A DNA stretch of 35,116 bases from Beijerinckiaceae bacterium (GTDB lineage: Bacteria; Pseudomonadota; Alphaproteobacteria; Rhizobiales; Beijerinckiaceae): contig CANJWR010000028.1 of the NCBI GenBank assembly GCA_947478455.1, positions 1 through 35,116 of the forward strand, written 5' to 3'. A program made the position numbers and the translations under genes. Of the stretch, positions 27,017 through 34,972 are shown piece by piece. Numbering within the stretch: the first letter of the stretch is position 1; each line of letters starts with the position of its first letter. The notes under the pieces are model-generated. The model was not told the DNA's origin. It ran no database searches and was given only the letters and a program-made list of their open reading frames with translations.

Positions 27017-27817
27017 TCAATGCAGCCGTATGCCGCCCGATACGTCCATGCACGTACCGGTGATCCAGGTGGAACGATCCGACATCAAAAAGGCTGCTGC
27101 ATTGCCGAGATCGTCGCTGCGGCCGAAACGACCCAACGGCGAGAGGCGGCTACTGCCGGGCTCGCGGGCTTCCTCCTCGTGGCCGACAGCCAGAAGTCCG
27201 TCGGCTGTCCGGCGAGTGCTTTCGGCGCGTCCCGGGGCGATGCAATTGGCCCTGACGCCGAGCGGGGCGAATTCCAGCGCGATGGACTGGGTAAAGGCGA
27301 TCACGCCAGCCTTTGCGAGCGCATAGACTTCGGCGAACCTCTGTCGGGACATGGGCGGCCCACCGCGGAGGCCTGCGCCTGACGCCACATTGAGGATGAC
27401 GCCCGATTTCTGCTTCAGCATCTGCGGCAGAACCGCCTGACAGGTCGTCATGACCGAGACCAGATGCGTCTCGAGGTTGAGTGTCCAGTCCTGTCTGCCG
27501 GTTTCCCAGAAAAGTGTGCGCGGTCCAACGGCCTTGCCGCCGCCCGCCGCCGTAGCCAGCCCATCGATGCGGCCGAATGTCGAGGTCGTCTGCTCGACGA
27601 CGCTGCGCACCGAGGCCTCGTCGCAGACATCGCAGGCCAGAATGGCCGCGACATGCGCGCGCCCGATCCTTTCGGCGGCCGCTTTTGCGGCCACGAGATC
27701 GCGGTCGGCGAGCACAACGCTCCAGCCGTCGCGGACCAGAGCCGCAGCGATGCCAGACCCGATGGCGCCGCCCCCGCCGGTGATGAGCCCTATTGGCCTG
27801 CTCGCGCTCAACCGCAT
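27017..27817 (-). CDS. SDR family oxidoreductase (catalytically complete)
   Basis: A 266-residue NAD(P)-dependent short-chain dehydrogenase, first gene of the five-gene unit. The dinucleotide motif TGGGGAIG (13-20) is intact, as are Ser146 (NVASGAG) and YALAK (Tyr165, Lys169). The C-terminus WITGTCMDVSGG closely parallels that of the following degenerate SDR, suggesting a gene pair from duplication or long association. AAGGGG precedes the ATG closely. The 'xxxxNNAG' position reads TAAGG. The substrate is likely a hydroxy or keto acid from the same pathway as the downstream dioxygenase, but this is inference. Confidence 0.92.
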   Translation of the reverse strand: MRLSASRPIGLITGGGGAIGSGIAAALVRDGWSVVLADRDLVAAKAAAERIGRAHVAAILACDVCDEASVRSVVEQTTSTFGRIDGLATAAGGGKAVGPRTLFWETGRQDWTLNLETHLVSVMTTCQAVLPQMLKQKSGVILNVASGAGLRGGPPMSRQRFAEVYALAKAGVIAFTQSIALEFAPLGVRANCIAPGRAESTRRTADGLLAVGHEEEAREPGSSRLSPLGRFGRSDDLGNAAAFLMSDRSTWITGTCMDVSGGIRLH

Positions 27818-27838
27818 CCCCTTGCCTGTTCAGACTTC

Positions 27839-27866
27839 ATCATAGCTGGACGACGGTCCGCGTAAA
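27839..27866 (-). promoter_or_regulatory. Candidate promoter for the five-gene minus-strand unit
   Basis: On the minus strand, TTTACG (27866-27861) and TATGAT (27844-27839) are spaced by 16 bases. The -10 box matches the consensus at five of six positions. It would start transcription about 15 bases before the ATG of the first SDR gene at 27817. Confidence 0.45.
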
Positions 27867-27937
27867 GCCGCGCTGAAGCGGATGTTGAAGTTGATTTTGC
27901 CGGATTTCCTTTCGGGGCGGAATTCATGGCGTGTGCA

Positions 27938-27966
27938 TTGACGAGGGACCGCAAAGCATCGATCAT
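27938..27966 (+). promoter_or_regulatory. Candidate promoter for the cupin gene
   Basis: TTGACG (27938-27943) and GATCAT (27961-27966) are spaced by 17 bases, about 33 bases before the cupin ATG, in the divergent region opposite the SDR promoter candidate. Confidence 0.4.
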
Positions 27967-27999
27967 CGTCGCCAAATTCAGTCATGAAGGGAGCCGCCG

Positions 28000-28470
28000 A
28001 TGACCACCTCCAATGCCGAACTCGAAAAGCTTCACCTTGAAGCCGAAGCCGCCGTACCGGTCTTTTCCTACAAGAAGCCGGAATCCGTGGAGCGCGGCAA
28101 GGGTTTCATCCGTCTGGCGAAAAGCCCGCTCATCAAGGGCGTCGTGCAGGTCGTCAAGAAGAACGGCGGCGAGAACAATCTGCATTATCACACCACGGTC
28201 GACACGTTCTGGATGGTTCTCAAGGGCCGTTGCCGCTTCTATGGGCCCGACGACGTGGTGATCGGCGAATTCGGCCCGCACGAGGGCACGATCACGCCGC
28301 GCTTCTCGCGCTACTGGTTCGAGAATTGCGGCGACGGCGAACTGGAACTGCTGCAGGTCGCCGCCAATGTGCCCGGCGCGGTCAATGGCGGGCGCACGGA
28401 TGTGAGCGCCCAGAAGTTCGACGTCGGCTCCGGCCAGTATTTCGACGCCGCCAAGGCCGAGAAGGTCTGA
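28000..28470 (+). CDS. Cupin domain-containing protein
   Basis: A single-domain cupin of 156 residues. The first cupin motif reads NNLHYHTTVDTFWMVLKG, with His62 and His64 as metal ligands and Asp68 where Glu is usual. The second motif (PRFSRYWFENCG) has no obvious His, so metal binding may be incomplete. AAGGGAG precedes the ATG at 28000. Cupins of this size serve as sugar isomerases, dioxygenases or ligand-binding proteins; no assignment is made. It stands alone, divergent from the SDR cluster and 104 bases upstream of trpA, where trpB would normally be in related genomes. Confidence 0.85.
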   Translation: MTTSNAELEKLHLEAEAAVPVFSYKKPESVERGKGFIRLAKSPLIKGVVQVVKKNGGENNLHYHTTVDTFWMVLKGRCRFYGPDDVVIGEFGPHEGTITPRFSRYWFENCGDGELELLQVAANVPGAVNGGRTDVSAQKFDVGSGQYFDAAKAEKV

Positions 28471-28574
28471 GACCGCCCTGACGGGCGCCGTCGCCGGGCT
28501 TTGTCCACGCCGGACACCAGCCCTGCGTCGATCAGGAATCGCAAACGCCGCCGCGCCGTGCTATGGCGCGGCTC

Positions 28575-29411
28575 ATGACGCAGACTTCGACCCGTATCGA
28601 CCGCCGTTTCGCCAAAGCCCGTTCGGAAGGACGCGCGGCTCTGGTGACATTCCTCATGTGCGGCGATCCCGATCTCGCCACATCGCTGGACATTCTCAAG
28701 GCCCTGCCGGGAGCCGGGGCGGATGTGCTGGAAATCGGCATGCCGTTTACCGACCCGATGGCGGACGGACCGTCCATTCAGGCCGCCGGCCTGCGGGCGC
28801 TCCAAGCTGGCATGACGCTGAAGAAGACGCTTGGGGTGGTGGCGGAGTTCCGCAAGACGGACGCCGATACTCCAGTCATTCTCATGGGTTACTACAATCC
28901 GATCTACGTTTTCGGGGTCGACAAGTTCCTGATCGACGCCACCGCCGCCGGCGTTGATGGCCTGATCGTGGTCGATCTGCCGCCGGAAGAGGATTCCGAG
29001 CTTTGCCTGCCCACGCTCAAGGCAGGCCTGAACTTCATTCGTCTGGCGACGCCCACGACCGACGACGCCCGCCTGCCGGCGGTTTTGGCCAATACGTCCG
29101 GGTTTGTTTACTACGTGTCGATCACCGGCATCACCGGCGCGGCGGTTCCTGACTATTCGAAGGTCGAGGCGGCTGTTGCGCGGATCAAGCGCCATACCCA
29201 TTTGCCGGTAGCGGTCGGGTTCGGGGTGAAGAACGCCCAGAGCGCGGCGGCGATTGCGGCTCATGCGGATGGTGTGGTGGTCGGAACGGCTCTGGTCGAC
29301 GCCCTGAAGGGCTCACTCGGGCCGGATGACAAGGCTGGTCCTGGAACCGTCGAGGCTGTGGCGCGTCTCGTCTTCGAGATTGCCGTCGGCGTGCGCGGCG
29401 CGCGTTCCTGA
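28575..29411 (+). CDS. trpA: Tryptophan synthase alpha chain
   Basis: The alpha subunit of tryptophan synthase, cleaving indole-3-glycerol phosphate to indole and glyceraldehyde 3-phosphate for channeling to TrpB. The 278-residue product has catalytic Glu53 ([10 protein letters not shown]) and Asp64 (MADGPS) at the usual 11-residue spacing. [31 protein letters not shown] and VAVGFGVKN follow in family order. The start at 28575 fits the usual N-terminus (TRIDRRF); an ATG at 28563 is possible. accD follows after 20 bases. trpB does not precede it, which is unusual for this order. Confidence 0.96.
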   Translation: MTQTSTRIDRRFAKARSEGRAALVTFLMCGDPDLATSLDILKALPGAGADVLEIGMPFTDPMADGPSIQAAGLRALQAGMTLKKTLGVVAEFRKTDADTPVILMGYYNPIYVFGVDKFLIDATAAGVDGLIVVDLPPEEDSELCLPTLKAGLNFIRLATPTTDDARLPAVLANTSGFVYYVSITGITGAAVPDYSKVEAAVARIKRHTHLPVAVGFGVKNAQSAAAIAAHADGVVVGTALVDALKGSLGPDDKAGPGTVEAVARLVFEIAVGVRGARS

Positions 29412-29431
29412 GTTTTGGACAGGACATTGAT

Positions 29432-30295
29432 ATGAACTGGATTTCCAACGTCGTTCCGCCGAAGATCAGGTCTTTCCTGAAGCGAGAGACTCCCGAAAAC
29501 CTGTGGGTGAAGTGCCCCGACAGCGGCGAACTCGTGTTCCACAAGGATCTCGAGGCCAATCTGATGGTGGTGCCGGGTTCCGGCTTCCACATGGCGATCG
29601 GCGCGCGGGCCCGCCTGACGGCCTTGTTTGACGATGGCGCCTTCGAGGACATCGCCACCCCGGAAGTGCCGATCGATCCGCTGAAATTCCGCGATGTGAA
29701 GCGTTATTCGGACCGCCTGAAGGAATATCGCGCCAAGACCGGGCTGCAGGACGCCATTCTGCTCGGTCGCGGATCGATCGAGGGCCTGCCCGTGACGGCG
29801 GCCGTGCAGGATTTCGCCTTTCAGGGCGGCACGCTCGGCATGGCGGCAGGCGAGGCGATCATCACCGGCATCCAGCAGGCCATCGCCAACCACACGCCTT
29901 TTGTGATTTTCACCGCTTCTGGCGGCGCGCGCATGCAGGAAGGCATGTTCTCGTTGATGCAGATGCCGCGCACGACCGTCGCGGTGCGCAAGCTGCGCGA
30001 GGCCAAGCTCCCGTACATTGTGGTGCTGACCAATCCGACGACCGGCGGCGTCACCGCCTCCTATGCGATGCTGGGCGACATTCACATCGCCGAGCCCGGC
30101 GCGGTCATCGGCTTCGCCGGGGCGCGCGTGATTGAACAGACGATCCGCGAGCGCTTGCCGGAAGGTTTCCAGCGCGCCGAATATCTAAAGGCGCATGGCA
30201 TGGTGGACATGGTGGTGCCGCGCACCGAAATGCGCAGCACGCTGGCGAACATCTGCTCGATCCTGATGAACAAGCCGCGCAACGCGGCCGCCTGA
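29432..30295 (+). CDS. accD: Acetyl-CoA carboxylase carboxyltransferase subunit beta
   Basis: The beta subunit of the carboxyltransferase half of acetyl-CoA carboxylase, making malonyl-CoA with AccA, 287 residues. The crotonase-like core shows [53 protein letters not shown] and [12 protein letters not shown]. The N-terminal zinc ribbon of E. coli AccD is degenerate: of four cysteines only Cys28 (VKCPDSG) is left, the second pair being replaced in VVPGSG. This loss is, as far as I know, usual in alphaproteobacteria. It lies between trpA and folC with short gaps. Confidence 0.96.
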   Translation: MNWISNVVPPKIRSFLKRETPENLWVKCPDSGELVFHKDLEANLMVVPGSGFHMAIGARARLTALFDDGAFEDIATPEVPIDPLKFRDVKRYSDRLKEYRAKTGLQDAILLGRGSIEGLPVTAAVQDFAFQGGTLGMAAGEAIITGIQQAIANHTPFVIFTASGGARMQEGMFSLMQMPRTTVAVRKLREAKLPYIVVLTNPTTGGVTASYAMLGDIHIAEPGAVIGFAGARVIEQTIRERLPEGFQRAEYLKAHGMVDMVVPRTEMRSTLANICSILMNKPRNAAA

Positions 30296-30305
30296 CGAGT
30301 CGCGC

Positions 30306-31631
30306 ATGGGACACCACGACGAATCGGCCGCGATCCTGTCGCGGTTTCTGGCGCTTCATCCCAAGAAGATCGACCTGTCGCTGGGGCGCATTCAGGATCT
30401 GCTGGCGAAGCTCGGCCATCCCGAACTGAAATTGCCGCCGGTGATCCACGTGGCGGGCACCAACGGCAAGGGCTCGACGATCGCGTTCATGCGCGGCATT
30501 CTGGAAGCAGCCGGCAAGGGCGTGCACGTTTACACGTCGCCGCACCTGGTGCGTTTTCACGAGCGCATCCGGCTGGCGCGCCCGGGGGGCGGAAGGTTTG
30601 TGAGCGAGGAGGCGCTGGCGACCGCCTTCGCCGAGTGTGAGCGCGCCAATGCGGGTGCGCCGATCACGGTGTTCGAAATCACCACCGCGGCTGCGCTGAA
30701 ACTGTTCAGCGAGAACCCCGCCGATTTTCTGCTGCTCGAAGTTGGTCTGGGCGGACGCTACGACGCCACCAATGTGGTCGAAAAGCCCGCCGCGGCCGTC
30801 ATCACGCCGGTGTCTTTCGATCATCCGGAATTTCTCGGTACGACCATCGACAAAATTGCGGGCGAGAAGGCCGGCATTATCAAACGGCAATGTCCGGTGA
30901 TCGTCGGTTACCAGAGCGAGGAAGCACTCATCGTCATCGAGCGTGAGGCCGAAAAGCAGCGCGCCCCGATGCTGGTCGCCGGGCAGGATTTCGCCACCCG
31001 CGAGGAACATGGCCGTCTGGTGTACGAGGACGAAAACGGTCTCCTCGATCTGCCTTTGCCGAAACTGCTGGGCCGCCATCAGATTCAGAATGTCGCCGCC
31101 GCCATTGCGACCCTGCGGCGCGTTGCGCCGGGCCTTCCGCAAGAGGCTTACGAAGAGGGCGTGACGCGCGCCTCGTGGCCGGCGCGGTTGCAGCGTCTGG
31201 CCAGAGGCCGGCTGTTCGATCTCGCCCCCGAGGGCGCGGAACTCTGGCTCGACGGCGGGCATAATGCAGCGGGCGGTCTGGTTCTGGCCGCCGCCATGGG
31301 CGATTTCGAGGAACGCACGCCGCGTCCGCTTGCGATGATCTGCGGCACGCTCGCCACCAAGGATACGGCGGGATTTCTGCGGCCGTTCAAGGGCATCGCA
31401 AATCTGGTTCTGGCTGTGCCGATTGCGGGCGAACATGCGGCCCGCACCGCGCAGGATGTGACCGACGCCGCTCGTGCAGCAGGCCTTGAGGCCGAGCCCT
31501 GCACGGATGTGGAAAGCGCGCTGCGCGAAATCGCCAGACGCAAATGGCCGGTGCCGCCGCGCATTCTGATTGCGGGTTCGCTCTATCTCGCAGGCGAAGT
31601 GCTGGCCGCGAACGGGACGCTGCCGGACTGA
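30306..31631 (+). CDS. folC: Bifunctional folylpolyglutamate synthase/dihydrofolate synthase
   Basis: An ATP-dependent Mur-ligase-fold enzyme adding glutamate to dihydropteroate and to reduced folates, 441 residues. The P-loop HVAGTNGKGSTIAF has GTNGKGST at 51-58. VYTSPHLVRFHERIRL, the omega-region VGLGGRYDATN and FDHPEFLG follow, and the C-terminal domain has LWLDGGHNAAGG. It starts 10 bases after accD, completing the trpA-accD-folC unit. After its stop, a dispersed palindromic repeat separates it from convergent glyS. Confidence 0.96.
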   Translation: MGHHDESAAILSRFLALHPKKIDLSLGRIQDLLAKLGHPELKLPPVIHVAGTNGKGSTIAFMRGILEAAGKGVHVYTSPHLVRFHERIRLARPGGGRFVSEEALATAFAECERANAGAPITVFEITTAAALKLFSENPADFLLLEVGLGGRYDATNVVEKPAAAVITPVSFDHPEFLGTTIDKIAGEKAGIIKRQCPVIVGYQSEEALIVIEREAEKQRAPMLVAGQDFATREEHGRLVYEDENGLLDLPLPKLLGRHQIQNVAAAIATLRRVAPGLPQEAYEEGVTRASWPARLQRLARGRLFDLAPEGAELWLDGGHNAAGGLVLAAAMGDFEERTPRPLAMICGTLATKDTAGFLRPFKGIANLVLAVPIAGEHAARTAQDVTDAARAAGLEAEPCTDVESALREIARRKWPVPPRILIAGSLYLAGEVLAANGTLPD

Positions 31632-31674
31632 TACGTCCTGCTGAACCAAATTGCCTGCAAATGTTCCATCAGCA

Positions 31675-31757
31675 CCGTCATCACCGGCCTTGAGCCGGTG
31701 ATCCACAATGTGCTGCGCCGCAGGCGTGGATGCCCGGCTCTAGGCCGGGCATGACGG
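31675..31757. repeat. Dispersed two-hairpin palindromic repeat element
   Basis: An 83-bp unit is bounded by inverted ends CCGTCAT (31675-31681) and ATGACGG (31751-31757). It contains two inner hairpins: ATCACCGGC-cttga-GCCGGTGAT (31680-31702) and TGCCCGGC/GCCGGGCA (31731-31738 with 31744-31751). This pattern of paired REP-like hairpins is common between genes in Hyphomicrobiales. It lies in the 132-base gap between the converging folC and glyS reading frames and may end transcription from both sides. Confidence 0.75.
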
Positions 31758-31763
31758 TCGCAC

Positions 31764-32213
31764 TCAGCCGCTGATTTTCGAAAAGTCCGCGACCGTGTGC
31801 ATGGCGCTGCGCAATTCGTTCAGCAATTGCAGGCGATTTTTGCGAACCAGCGGATTGGAATCGTTCACCGTCACATCGGTGAAGAAGGCGTCGACCGGCG
31901 CGCGCAGACGCGACAGCGCCCGCATGGCGGCTTCGAAATCCTCGTTCTTCACATGCTCGGCGGCGTGTCGGGTTGCGGTGTCGACGGCGGAGGCCAGAAG
32001 GTTTTCGGCGTGGGCCGAGCGCAGGTTGGGATGGTGCTTGCCGTCGAAAGCGCCTGCGCCGTCCTTCTTTTCCTCAGCGCGCAAAATGTTGGCGGCGCGC
32101 TTGTACCCGGCCAGCAGGGACTTGCCGTCCTCGGTGTCGAGGAATGCGCCCAGAGCTTCGACGCGGCGGACGATCATCAGGAGATCGTCGTTGGCAGCGC
32201 CCCCTCTCCCCGC
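31764..32213 (-). pseudogene. glyS: C-terminal part of glyS (anticodon-binding domain), out of frame
   Basis: This stretch encodes the end of the GlyRS beta chain: [61 protein letters not shown] and the terminal [11 protein letters not shown] are all typical. It forms the DALR-type anticodon-binding helices. It is read one base out of phase with the upstream part of the gene (a -1 shift is needed), and the break falls at the palindromic repeat 32202-32227. One missing base in this read, for example in the run of five G on the coding strand, would rejoin the two parts into about 832 residues. Otherwise the chain ends early and this domain is lost, unless frameshifting occurs. Confidence 0.82.
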
Positions 32214-34261
32214 TTGCGGGGAGAGGGAGCGCCCGAGCCCAGCGCCAGAACGGCGTCGATGAGATCGTGGCGCGCGCCCTTGTCGCGGAGATAGACTTTC
32301 AGGCGGTCGGCGATGAAGGAGAAGAGTTCCGTCATCACGTCTAACCCTGCGAAGATCGAGCATCGCTTTGCAACGTCTAATGAGAGTGACTTTCCGTACC
32401 CGCCACCAGCGTAGGGAACCAGGAAAACTTCACTTCGAATGTCTAATGTGTCTAAACACTCGGCGAGGTATTTTTGAATTTTTGCCCACTGCTGCCCATC
32501 TGGATTTTGGAACTCGCCAAGGATTGTCTTCTGATCTGTAGCAAAAAAGTCAGGTTTTGGCCCGACTTGATGGAAGTCACCATCCATATTGATTTGCAGA
32601 GAAAACCCATAAACGTTGAATGCGGCCTGCTGTCCTTTGTCCGTTCGTATGTCCCTAAGAATCGATTGATAGCGGTGTTTAGATGCAGCAATCGAGGACA
32701 TCTTAGTCAGGCTCAGTCTCACCCCATTCTCCAGCACAAGCCGGATCACACCAAGCGCGGCTCGCCGCAGCGCATAGGGATCCTTGCTGCCGGTCGGCTT
32801 TTCATCAATCGCCCAGAAACCCACGAGCGTGTCGAGCTTGTCGGCCAGCGCCACCGCAATGCTCACAGGATTGGTAGGCACGCGGTCGCCCGGGCCTTGC
32901 GGTTTGTAATGTTCCTCGATTGCCGCGCAGACGTCCGGGTGTTCGCCCTGCAGTTCCGCATAGCGGCGGCCCATGAGGCCCTGCGTTTCAGGAAACTCGC
33001 CGACGACTTCCGTTGTGAGATCGGCCTTGCAGAGTTCCGCCGCGCGGCGCGCCAGCGCCGGGTCTGCTCCAACCAGCGGGGCGAGTTCCTGCGCAAGCGC
33101 CATGATGCGGTCGATGCGTTCGCCCTGCGTGCCGAGCTTTTCGTGGAACACGATGTTGAGGGCGCGCAGCTTCGCCAGTCGTTGGTCGAGCGGCTTCTGG
33201 CGATTGTCGTCGTTGACATAGTCGGGCAGGGAGGCCTGATCGGTCTCCCAGAAATACAGCGCATCGCTCAGGCGGGCGCGCACCACTCGGCCATTGCCGG
33301 CAGCAATCGCCTTGCCGTCGTCGGTGGCGGTGATGTTTGAGACGAGAATGCACTTGTTGGTCAGGCCGCCGTCGCGCTGACGAAGCACAAAACACTTCTG
33401 GTTGGCGCGGATCGTGGCGCGGATCACTTCCGGCGGGATCGCCAGAAAGGCCTCGTCGAATTCGCCCATGAGCGGCACAGGCCATTCGACAAGACCGGCG
33501 ACCTCGTGCAGCAGGCCCTCGTCCTCGACCAGTTCCAGCCCCTGCGCGAAGGCGAGGTTTTTGGCGTCGTTGAGGATGATGTCGCGGCGACGGGCTGGAT
33601 CGAGGATCACTTTCTCCTTCTCGAGCGCCGGCACATAATCGTCGAAGCGCCGCACCTTGATGGCGCCGGGCGACAGGAAGCGGTGGCCGAAAGTCGTGTT
33701 GCCGGCCCGAACGCCGTCGACCTCGAAATCGACGATTTCGGGTTCCTCAGTCTCGGGGCCAAACGTGCACAGTATAGAGTGAAGCGGACGCACCCAGCGC
33801 AGCGCATCGGGCCGCGTGGAGGCAGCGCCCCAGCGCATGGACTTCGGCCATGGGAATGAGCGGATGATGCCCGGCAGGATTTCGGCCAGAACGGCGGCCG
33901 TGTCGCGACCGGCGCGCTCAATGATGGCGACGTAGAATTCGCCCTTGCCCTTGGGGTCTTTCTCGATCTTCGCCTGATCGAGCGACGCGAGGCCGGCGCT
34001 TTTCAGAAAGCCCTGAATGGCGGCGTCAGGCGCGCCGACGCGTGGGCCCTTCTTTTCCTCGCGCGTATCGGGCTGGCGGGCCGGAAGACCGGCGACGTGC
34101 AGCGCGAGACGACGCGGGGTCGCGAAGGCGGCTGCGCCCTCATAGGTCATGCCGCGCTCGACGAGAGCGCCGGTGACGAGCTTCTTCAAATCCTCCGCAG
34201 CTTGCGCCTGCATGCGGGCGGGGATTTCTTCGGAGAAGAGTTCGAGCAACAGTTCGGGCAT
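32177..34261 (-). CDS. glyS: Glycine--tRNA ligase beta subunit, interrupted (N-terminal and central part)
   Basis: The beta subunit of bacterial alpha2-beta2 glycyl-tRNA synthetase, which binds tRNA-Gly while the alpha chain activates glycine. The opening [20 protein letters not shown] is canonical. The B3/4-like region, [15 protein letters not shown] and the HD-like region with [18 protein letters not shown] and EEHYKPQG (near 449) follow normally. Instead of about 12-30 linker residues after GVRLSLTK there is a foreign insert of about 120 residues (519-640). Then [25 protein letters not shown] resumes. The frame ends after a palindrome-encoded tail, before the anticodon-binding domain. The open frame gives 694 residues; the intact gene would need the separate C-terminal fragment. 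No Shine-Dalgarno sequence is obvious before the ATG. Confidence 0.9.
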   Translation of the reverse strand: MPELLLELFSEEIPARMQAQAAEDLKKLVTGALVERGMTYEGAAAFATPRRLALHVAGLPARQPDTREEKKGPRVGAPDAAIQGFLKSAGLASLDQAKIEKDPKGKGEFYVAIIERAGRDTAAVLAEILPGIIRSFPWPKSMRWGAASTRPDALRWVRPLHSILCTFGPETEEPEIVDFEVDGVRAGNTTFGHRFLSPGAIKVRRFDDYVPALEKEKVILDPARRRDIILNDAKNLAFAQGLELVEDEGLLHEVAGLVEWPVPLMGEFDEAFLAIPPEVIRATIRANQKCFVLRQRDGGLTNKCILVSNITATDDGKAIAAGNGRVVRARLSDALYFWETDQASLPDYVNDDNRQKPLDQRLAKLRALNIVFHEKLGTQGERIDRIMALAQELAPLVGADPALARRAAELCKADLTTEVVGEFPETQGLMGRRYAELQGEHPDVCAAIEEHYKPQGPGDRVPTNPVSIAVALADKLDTLVGFWAIDEKPTGSKDPYALRRAALGVIRLVLENGVRLSLTKMSSIAASKHRYQSILRDIRTDKGQQAAFNVYGFSLQINMDGDFHQVGPKPDFFATDQKTILGEFQNPDGQQWAKIQKYLAECLDTLDIRSEVFLVPYAGGGYGKSLSLDVAKRCSIFAGLDVMTELFSFIADRLKVYLRDKGARHDLIDAVLALGSGAPSPRKRGEGALPTTIS
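32202..32227. repeat. Short dispersed palindromic repeat (copy 2) inside glyS
   Basis: CCCTCTCCCCGC-tt-GCGGGGAGAGGG, 12-base arms with a two-base centre, followed by AGCGC. It matches the palindrome at 19561-19582. It falls inside glyS exactly where the reading frame breaks. Related GlyRS proteins have only a short turn here between the RHDLIDAV and DDLLMI segments. Confidence 0.85.
32341..32703 (-). other. In-frame low-GC insert within glyS
   Basis: About 363 bases, roughly 47% GC by hand count, in a gene otherwise well above 60%. It uses codons rare around it (TTA, ATA, CGA, AAA). It adds about 120 residues between the HD-like and anticodon-binding regions without breaking the frame. The encoded segment has a beta-beta-alpha-beta-like order: KPDFFATD, then TILGEFQ, then a helix [15 protein letters not shown], then SEVFLVPYA. 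This recalls the PD-(D/E)xK nuclease core with Gln in the Lys place. That resemblance is short and speculative. An 8-bp direct repeat ACGTCTAA occurs at 32337-32344 and 32373-32380 at one edge. Confidence 0.75.
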
Positions 34262-34345
34262 GGGTCACGGCTGGTTTCAGGATTTCCAGCCGGTGCGTAG
34301 CGTCCGCGACGGGTTACGGCAAGCGGTTTAGGCGCAAAAGCCGAT

Positions 34346-34948
34346 CTAGCCGCGCAGACCGGCGAACATGCGGTAGAAAAAGCCCGCCGCAACCCCGGTG
34401 GCGATATCGACCGAAAGGTTCGAGGCGCCGATCGACATGCCGATCGCATCCGACACGTAGGACAGGACGCCGGCCGCGAGACCACCGCCGACCGCATAGG
34501 CGATGGCATTGTTATGGCCGGACTTTTTCTGCAGCGAATGGGCGAACAGGATTGTGCTGGCTGTGGCCTCGCCACCTGCCAGCAGGCTGCCGGCGAGCAG
34601 GATCGGAAGGGCCTTGGTCTGATCGACGCCGGCCGCCTGCAACATGGCGGTCGTCTGGTCTGCGCCCGAAGTGGCGCTGAGGATCACCCAGCCGGCCTGA
34701 AGCGAGCTGGCCGCAACGCCGGCCAGAATGACGGCGCGCCAGGAGGTTGGGACGATTCCGGTCTCGCTGGTCCGGGTTTCGATCTTCTCGTCCGGCCCCT
34801 TCGCCATCAGGGTTTTGGCGATTTCCGAGAGGGGCACGCCGGTGGAGGATAGTTCGGTCGCAGGCCGCGCAGCCGCGAGCGAACGTCCCGCTGCCGGTCG
34901 ATTGACCGGGGCGCCTCGTTTGCCGAATGGAGCGGGCTTTGGTTGCAT
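34346..34948 (-). CDS. Conserved hypothetical membrane protein upstream of glyS
   Basis: A 200-residue protein of unknown function. Residues 1-65 are polar and Pro/Arg-rich. About four hydrophobic segments follow, beginning WRAVILAGVAAS, ALPILLAGSLLAGG, IAYAVGGGLAAGVLSYV and LSVDIATGVAAGFFY. A membrane-protein gene in this place is, from memory, common between glyQ and glyS in Hyphomicrobiales. The frame stays open to 35068, but that extension lies inside the ISL3-type element, so the ATG at 34948 is preferred although no Shine-Dalgarno sequence is seen. The element begins 24 bases upstream and probably cuts the gene off from its native promoter or from glyQ. Confidence 0.7.
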   Translation of the reverse strand: MQPKPAPFGKRGAPVNRPAAGRSLAAARPATELSSTGVPLSEIAKTLMAKGPDEKIETRTSETGIVPTSWRAVILAGVAASSLQAGWVILSATSGADQTTAMLQAAGVDQTKALPILLAGSLLAGGEATASTILFAHSLQKKSGHNNAIAYAVGGGLAAGVLSYVSDAIGMSIGASNLSVDIATGVAAGFFYRMFAGLRG

Positions 34949-34972
34949 GTGACCGGACTGTTGAGGGAAAAT

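Noticed and set aside
29432..29600. Loss of the AccD zinc ribbon as evidence of a broken gene
   Set aside because: The same cysteine loss is, to my knowledge, usual in alphaproteobacterial AccD, and the rest of the protein is complete.
30105..31706. A 533-residue minus-strand open frame opposite folC
   Set aside because: It has Arg/Gln/His-rich shadow composition, and folC is complete on the plus strand.
32202..32227. The palindrome in glyS as an intrinsic terminator of glyS
   Set aside because: It is followed by recognisable GlyRS beta sequence in another frame and has no T-run, so a repeat insertion explains it better.
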